From: JAJFVC01 sp039698075
GTDB taxonomy: Bacteria; Planctomycetota; Planctomycetia; Pirellulales; Thermoguttaceae
Length of the DNA: 39,804 nucleotides
Assembly (NCBI GenBank): GCA_039698075.1
Contig: JBDKTJ010000188.1
Coordinates: 1-39,804 of the forward strand
Reading direction: 5' to 3'
The number at the start of each line of letters is the position of its first letter. Within the stretch, counting starts at the first letter, position 1. Shown one piece after another: positions 39,764 through 39,804 of the stretch. The notes beneath the pieces were generated by a model. That model was given only the letters and a program-made list of their open reading frames with translations. It was not told the origin of the DNA and searched no databases. A program made the translations under genes and the position numbers.

Positions 39764-39804
39764 CTCCAAAACCTTTCACAATTCACAAAAGTTAAAAAAC
39801 CGCG

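Noticed and set aside
1..39804. tRNA or rRNA genes
   Set aside because: I looked for T-loop/acceptor patterns and rRNA-like conserved blocks in the intergenic gaps and saw none.

Overview
The window is a high-GC bacterial chromosome segment that looks planctomycetal, probably Pirellulales-like. The evidence is two DUF1559-type prepilin-like proteins, a DUF1080 secreted protein, an HD-GYP protein with an extracytoplasmic sensor, a CHASE-like domain by inference, the acidic RpoC tail, and intergenic DNA full of short palindromic repeats. This placement rests on family content; no 16S gene is present.

Layout. 1-9772 (+) is the transcription/translation core: the 3' part of rpoB, then rpoC, rpsL, rpsG and fusA. 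9816-11065 holds a DUF4186 gene and an unrecognised gene. A DUF1080 gene (-) lies at 11162-11947. 12245-15372 is a compact def-fmt-miaB cluster (+) for protein N-terminus maturation and tRNA modification. 15582-18119 carries two divergent prepilin-like genes embedded in a repeat-rich block (16902-18730). 18785-21209 carries a PadR-like regulator (-) and a DEAD-box RNA helicase (+). 21290-23065 (-) encodes a TadG-like protein with a VWA domain. 23450-28336 (+) is a signalling unit: PAS histidine kinase, stand-alone receiver, receiver-PP2C phosphatase, then an exported TPR protein. It converges on an HD-GYP membrane phosphodiesterase (28410-30365, -). A SAM-dependent methyltransferase follows (30626-31324, -).

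The most interesting part is 31662-39763 (-). An EF-P-like gene of the YeiP/EfpL type is followed by a tight run of three small helical proteins and one 1305-residue FtsK/SpoIIIE-type membrane ATPase, with 4-nt overlaps or gaps of 5-7 nt. The first small protein (90 aa) is WXG100-sized and has W-R-D in the turn position. The third (75 aa) has W-N-D in the same context. The ATPase has two membrane helices and what appear to be three tandem ATPase-like modules, the EccC/EssC layout, plus long coiled coils not typical of those proteins. I read it as a candidate type VII-like secretion or translocation module in a Gram-negative-type planctomycete. A SnoaL-like/TPR gene pair on the same strand follows and may belong to it.

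Second-tier signals are an in-frame palindromic-repeat insertion inside the TRAM domain of MiaB, ~145-bp composite direct repeats bracketing one prepilin-like gene, a ~400-bp nested palindrome, an S12 protein with Arg at the classical streptomycin-resistance lysine, and a terminator with an adjoining structured leader just upstream of the methyltransferase.
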